A stretch of DNA of 54,136 nt from Dehalococcoidia bacterium (GTDB lineage: Bacteria; Chloroflexota; Dehalococcoidia; Dehalococcoidales; UBA1222): the NCBI GenBank assembly GCA_003597995.1, contig QZJY01000007.1:1-54136 (forward strand). The letters are read 5' to 3'. Of the stretch, positions 52,432 to 54,136 are shown in pieces; the first letter of the stretch is position 1; each line of letters opens with the position of its first letter. The notes below the pieces were generated by a model. That model was given only the letters and a program-made list of their open reading frames with translations, searched no databases and was not told where the DNA came from. The translations under genes were made by a program, and so were the position numbers.

Positions 52432-53008
52432 CTATTATAAATATCTTTTTGCCTTGCATTACTTCCAGGACAAAAGGATGCTTCTCCGCCAAACGTTTTT
52501 TAAATTCTCCAACCGGATAAACCACCGGATTTATTTCACGTCGCAGTATGTCCTGGGCTTTTGAAATGGAAAAGACAACGTCGTCAAAGCTCATCGGTCC
52601 TATCAGCACCAGGTCTATATCGCTTGCCCTATCGTCTGTACTGCGGGCCACTGAGCCGAAAATGAAAGCAACCCTGATCTTATCTGCCATCGGTTCCAGC
52701 GCTTTTTTGATTACGCCGGCAGCGCCAAGTGTTTTTCTGACGATGTCCCTAAGCTCATTGAAAATGGGGGATTTGCTGTTAGCCTGGTAAAAAACCAGAT
52801 TTCCTTTTTGTGTCCTCACGATTAATCCGGCTTCGGTCATCAACCGGAGTTCGCGTTGAACAGCGCCGGAACCCTTAACGAGCGACCTCACTATCTGATT
52901 GACATAATAGGATTCATCGGTATGTTCATAGAACAAGGCTAATAATGCCCGCCGCGTCTGATTAAACAGGAAGGACGAGAGTTTGTCATCGTAAATTGAT
53001 ATACCCAT
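52394..53008 (-). CDS. MNT nucleotidyltransferase with N-terminal winged helix (antitoxin)
   Basis: The 204-residue protein has an ArsR-like winged helix (residues 10-75: TRRALLALFYEHTDESYYVNQIVRSL...GLIVRTQKGNLVFYQAN) and a minimal nucleotidyltransferase domain with GSVARSTDDRASDID, the GS-x10-D-x-D motif. MNT proteins AMPylate HEPN toxins. ATG 53008 is chosen because the -10 element ends at 53019, which would put the alternative ATG 53017 before the transcription start. The winged helix probably binds the palindrome in the promoter. Confidence 0.84.
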   Translation of the reverse strand: MGISIYDDKLSSFLFNQTRRALLALFYEHTDESYYVNQIVRSLVKGSGAVQRELRLMTEAGLIVRTQKGNLVFYQANSKSPIFNELRDIVRKTLGAAGVIKKALEPMADKIRVAFIFGSVARSTDDRASDIDLVLIGPMSFDDVVFSISKAQDILRREINPVVYPVGEFKKRLAEKHPFVLEVMQGKKIFIIGDENELGKLAGR

Positions 53009-53018
53009 AATAGGCATG

Positions 53019-53046
53019 ATTATACCTTAATTAGGTATTTTGTCAA
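53019..53046 (-). promoter_or_regulatory. Consensus promoter with embedded operator for the MNT-HEPN operon
   Basis: On the minus strand TTGACA (53046-53041), 16 bases, TATAAT (53024-53019). The spacer and -10 contain the perfect inverted repeat ATACCT-AATTA-AGGTAT (53022-53038). Transcription would start around 53012, four bases ahead of ATG 53008. Confidence 0.8.
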
Positions 53047-53921
53047 GTACCCCTCACCCACAGCCTCCGCCCATCCGTGATGAACTCGATTGTACCCCTT
53101 TTGTCCGTGCGGTAAATGTTGGATGCTCCCAGCCTCCCCGCCAGCCTCTCCAGCACCTCCGCTTTCGGGTGGCCGTAGTCGTTCTCGCCCACCGAGATGA
53201 CAGCTATCTGCGGCATGAGGACGTTGAGGAACTCGTCACTCGTGGAGGTGTCCGAGCCGTGGTGCGCCACCTTGAGCAACGTGCTTTGAGGCAGCAGCCT
53301 CTCGTAGGCTATCTCAAGCTCGCCCTCCCACATCAGGTCGCCGGTGACAAGGAAACTAATCTCTCCAGCCCTCACCTGCAAGACCACGCTGTTGTTGTCG
53401 ATGTCGGACTCAGTGCCGCTGAGAGGAGTAGCCGGCGGGTTGAGCACCTCAATGACGATATCGCCGACGCTCAATTCGAGATAAGTCCGAGCCAGCGTTG
53501 ATTTTATATTCTTTTGTTCGATTAATCTCAGCCACTCGTTAAAGAGAGCTTCGTCGTATTCCTCCGGCGAGGCATAGGAGATGTCGGGATAGAGCACCTC
53601 TCCCACCTGGTAGCGGTTAAGCACCTCTACCAGCCCCGTCATGTGGTCGGCGTGCGGGTGGGTCATCACCACCAACTCGATGCTCCGGTCCCAGAAGGGC
53701 AGCCTTTTTCCCAGTTCCGTAGTGATGGCCTGCGGGCTGGGGCCGCCGTCGATGAGAATGTCGAGGTTCCCCTGCCGTATCAGCGTGGCGTCTCCCTGCC
53801 CCACGTCCAGGAAATAGACATGCACCTTGTCATCGGGGCGTGATATCCAGGCCACCGTGCCGAGGATAAGCGCAATCACTAAGACGAGGGCAAGCCATTT
53901 CTTAATTGATTTTGAGTTCAT
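53043..53921 (-). CDS. Membrane-anchored metallo-beta-lactamase-fold protein (ComEC-like)
   Basis: The 292-residue protein has one N-terminal hydrophobic helix (WLALVLVIALILGTVAWI, residues 9-26) as signal anchor, then an MBL domain with VYFLDVGQGDATLIRQG, MTHPHADHMTG (HxHxDH), VTGDLMWEGE and VAHHGSDTSTSDEF. It resembles the ComEC C-terminal domain and the lipoprotein at 50548, but lacks the Ser/Thr linker. It is likely an extracytoplasmic phosphodiesterase or nuclease. Confidence 0.9.
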   Translation of the reverse strand: MNSKSIKKWLALVLVIALILGTVAWISRPDDKVHVYFLDVGQGDATLIRQGNLDILIDGGPSPQAITTELGKRLPFWDRSIELVVMTHPHADHMTGLVEVLNRYQVGEVLYPDISYASPEEYDEALFNEWLRLIEQKNIKSTLARTYLELSVGDIVIEVLNPPATPLSGTESDIDNNSVVLQVRAGEISFLVTGDLMWEGELEIAYERLLPQSTLLKVAHHGSDTSTSDEFLNVLMPQIAVISVGENDYGHPKAEVLERLAGRLGASNIYRTDKRGTIEFITDGRRLWVRGT

Positions 53922-53927
53922 ATTTCT

Positions 53928-53975
53928 CTTTCCCTCTCCCCTTGTGGGAGAGGATTAAGGTGAGGGGTAACTGTT
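53928..53975. repeat. Dispersed stem-loop repeat copy
   Basis: CCCTCTCCCCTTGTGGGAGAGG followed by ATTAAGGTGAGGGG upstream of the last gene, then a GAGATTGCTTCGG...CTCGCAACGAC fragment at about 54013-54052. No gene is seen from 53922 to the window end. Confidence 0.6.
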
Positions 53976-54136
53976 TTCATATTCACCTCGTCCTCGCAAA
54001 GGGAAATTGATAGAGATTGCTTCGGTCCGCCACGGTGGACACTCGCAACGACGCTGAGACAGTCGTTTCGTTCATTCGACAAGCGCCATTTCGGTCATGA
54101 ATTTCGCTCTCCTGCGGCGCGCCAGCTACCACACTA

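Overview
The window looks like part of a chromosome from a Chloroflexota bacterium, probably of the Dehalococcoidia or a related anaerobic lineage. This is inferred from gene content and from many short palindromic or stem-loop repeats between genes, not from a marker-gene tree. Supporting content includes an archaeal-type phosphoglycerate mutase, a TIGR03960-type radical SAM protein, DUF951, a small SWIM-finger protein, a PDGLE-type CbiN and a type-2 OMP decarboxylase. Coding DNA is GC-rich except in a few islands.

Layout. 1-2407 is the 5' part of a large secreted surface protein on the minus strand (ice-binding-like DUF3494 domain, Ig/MBG-like repeats, Thr-Pro linker). 2.7-20.3 kb is mostly housekeeping: HIT hydrolase, radical SAM protein, gyrA with a TPR gene, a NifU-type scaffold, lysC, apgM, tRNA-Pro, mazG, pyrF, DUF951, ferredoxin and dinB. 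Two REP-associated (Y1) transposase genes and a hicBA toxin-antitoxin pair lie among them. ilvE follows at 20.4 kb. 21.4-24.3 kb is an AT-richer island with an IS30 remnant and three unusual genes, one of them a low-molecular-weight phosphatase split by a frameshift and joined to an HD domain. 24.3-41.2 kb returns to core genes: relA/spoT, dnaA, fmt, mntP, hisS, obgE, nadD, smr, gyrB, folC, a SWIM gene with an apparent attenuator, and dtd. A lone PD-(D/E)XK-like nuclease gene (41.3 kb) precedes a Fur-family regulator and a cbiM-PDGLE-cbiQ-cbiO nickel/cobalt transporter. Both have TTGCAA-type operators, which points to a nickel regulator (Nur).

46-54 kb is accessory: small Smr genes and remnants, a lipid kinase, a von Willebrand A / J-domain pair, secreted metallo-beta-lactamase-fold proteins, and a HEPN/MNT toxin-antitoxin module with a leaderless promoter. 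Behind the J-domain gene, on the opposite strand, is a complete SAM-I riboswitch with its own promoter and terminator but no sense gene downstream, so read-through RNA would be antisense to the VWA/J-domain operon.

The strongest candidates for something new are: (i) the orphan SAM-I riboswitch unit; (ii) a 28-bp palindrome present in frame, at the same place, inside both Y1 transposase genes and scattered between genes; (iii) the split phosphatase/HD island; (iv) the leader peptide plus terminator ahead of the SWIM gene. Several small features (HicA, the IS30 fragment, the leader peptide and the edge-truncated surface protein) were recovered by translating the sequence by eye.
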